Positions 48,162-48,282 of a stretch of DNA of 48,282 nucleotides are shown here, piece by piece. Position 1 is the first letter of the stretch. Each line of letters starts with the position of its first letter. The DNA comes from Saprospiraceae bacterium (GTDB lineage: Bacteria; Bacteroidota; Bacteroidia; Chitinophagales; Saprospiraceae): the NCBI GenBank assembly GCA_020629315.1, contig JAHDDO010000004.1:1-48282 (forward strand), read 5' to 3'. Under the pieces are notes generated by a model. That model did not search any database. It saw only the letters and a program-made list of their open reading frames with translations, and was not told where the DNA came from. The position numbers were made by a program, and so were the translations under genes.

Positions 48162-48282
48162 AGGCATCGGAATCCTGGTCACGATCCTATGTAGTAGGCA
48201 TCGGAATCCTGGTCACGATCCTATGTAGTAGGCATCGGAATCCTGGTCACGATCCTATGTAGTAGGCATCGGAATCCTGGTC
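48162..48282. repeat. 34-bp tandem repeat array, continuing beyond the window
   Basis: Copies of a 34-bp unit beginning AGGCATCGGAATCCTGGTCA begin at 48162, 48196, 48230 and 48264; the last is cut by the window edge. The copies are identical where complete, except that the base context before the first differs (CTACTATGT instead of CCTATGTAGT). There are no spacers, so this is a direct tandem array rather than CRISPR. No ORF runs through it convincingly. Confidence 0.85.

Noticed and set aside
48162-48282. Direct repeats at the window end as a CRISPR array
   Set aside because: The 34-bp units are contiguous and identical with no unique spacers between them, and no cas genes are in the window.
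1-48282. tRNA or rRNA genes, prophage or insertion sequences
   Set aside because: No tRNA-like cloverleaf, rRNA stretch, transposase, integrase or phage structural gene was recognised on either strand.

Overview
The window looks like a chromosomal segment of a Bacteroidota bacterium, most likely a free-living, possibly marine member of the Saprospiria/Cytophagia side of the phylum. The evidence is: type IX secretion (T9SS) C-terminal signals of type A (CotH-like protein, MbnP) and type B (the 902-residue protein ending at 34338); two TonB-dependent receptors with CarboxypepD_reg-like N-termini; the futalosine-pathway menaquinone gene mqnD; a Bacteroidota-style small SRP RNA; low-to-moderate G+C; and frequent TTG/GTG starts without obvious Shine-Dalgarno sequences. 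No rRNA, tRNA, prophage, transposase or CRISPR array was seen. The class-level placement is inference.

Layout. 1-6770, mostly minus: a partial NAD(P)-binding protein coupled to a CotH/lamin-tail T9SS protein, a lipoprotein behind the remnant of a T9SS sorting domain, a TonB-C-like mini protein, a DinB protein, a MarR-GNAT fusion with a palindrome at its start, and an unknown helical protein. 6961-16278, minus: two very large secreted BNR/sortilin-type beta-propeller proteins flanking a secreted S9 peptidase. 16404-19429, plus: rluF, two tiny secreted proteins that are little more than a sorting-domain-like fold, and an AraC regulator. 19435-24216: a lipoprotein/TonB-receptor pair (probably metal uptake) behind a perfect Fur/Zur-like palindrome, divergent from an outer-membrane barrel and a serine hydrolase. 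24219-27371, minus: a NadR-like kinase, then a TPP riboswitch, then a TonB receptor, read as thiamine uptake. 27366-34338, plus: a compact operon of a conserved unknown, era, der, rfbC, rfbD and a giant T9SS type B surface protein.

34410-44164 is the most distinctive part and appears to be a copper-handling locus: an AraC regulator, a START-like secreted protein, an HMA domain fused to a MauE-like membrane domain, a Cys-rich HYC_CC_PP protein, an outer-membrane barrel, a secreted double-HMA protein, an NHL-propeller lipoprotein, an MbnP-like protein carrying a T9SS signal, two different MbnH/MauG-like di-heme lipoproteins, a small membrane protein and a Fur-family repressor. MbnP and MbnH are known from copper homeostasis in methanotrophs. 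Here they occur without a visible methanobactin precursor, in a T9SS context and beside Cys-rich metal proteins.

44434-48079 is housekeeping: mqnD, an RluA-type pseudouridine synthase, SRP RNA, fructose-6-phosphate aldolase/transaldolase, a nucleoside phosphorylase and an ArsC/Spx-like protein. The window ends inside a 34-bp tandem repeat array next to a hairpin-rich island. Two similar hairpin islands lie near 3.0 kb and 6.9 kb.
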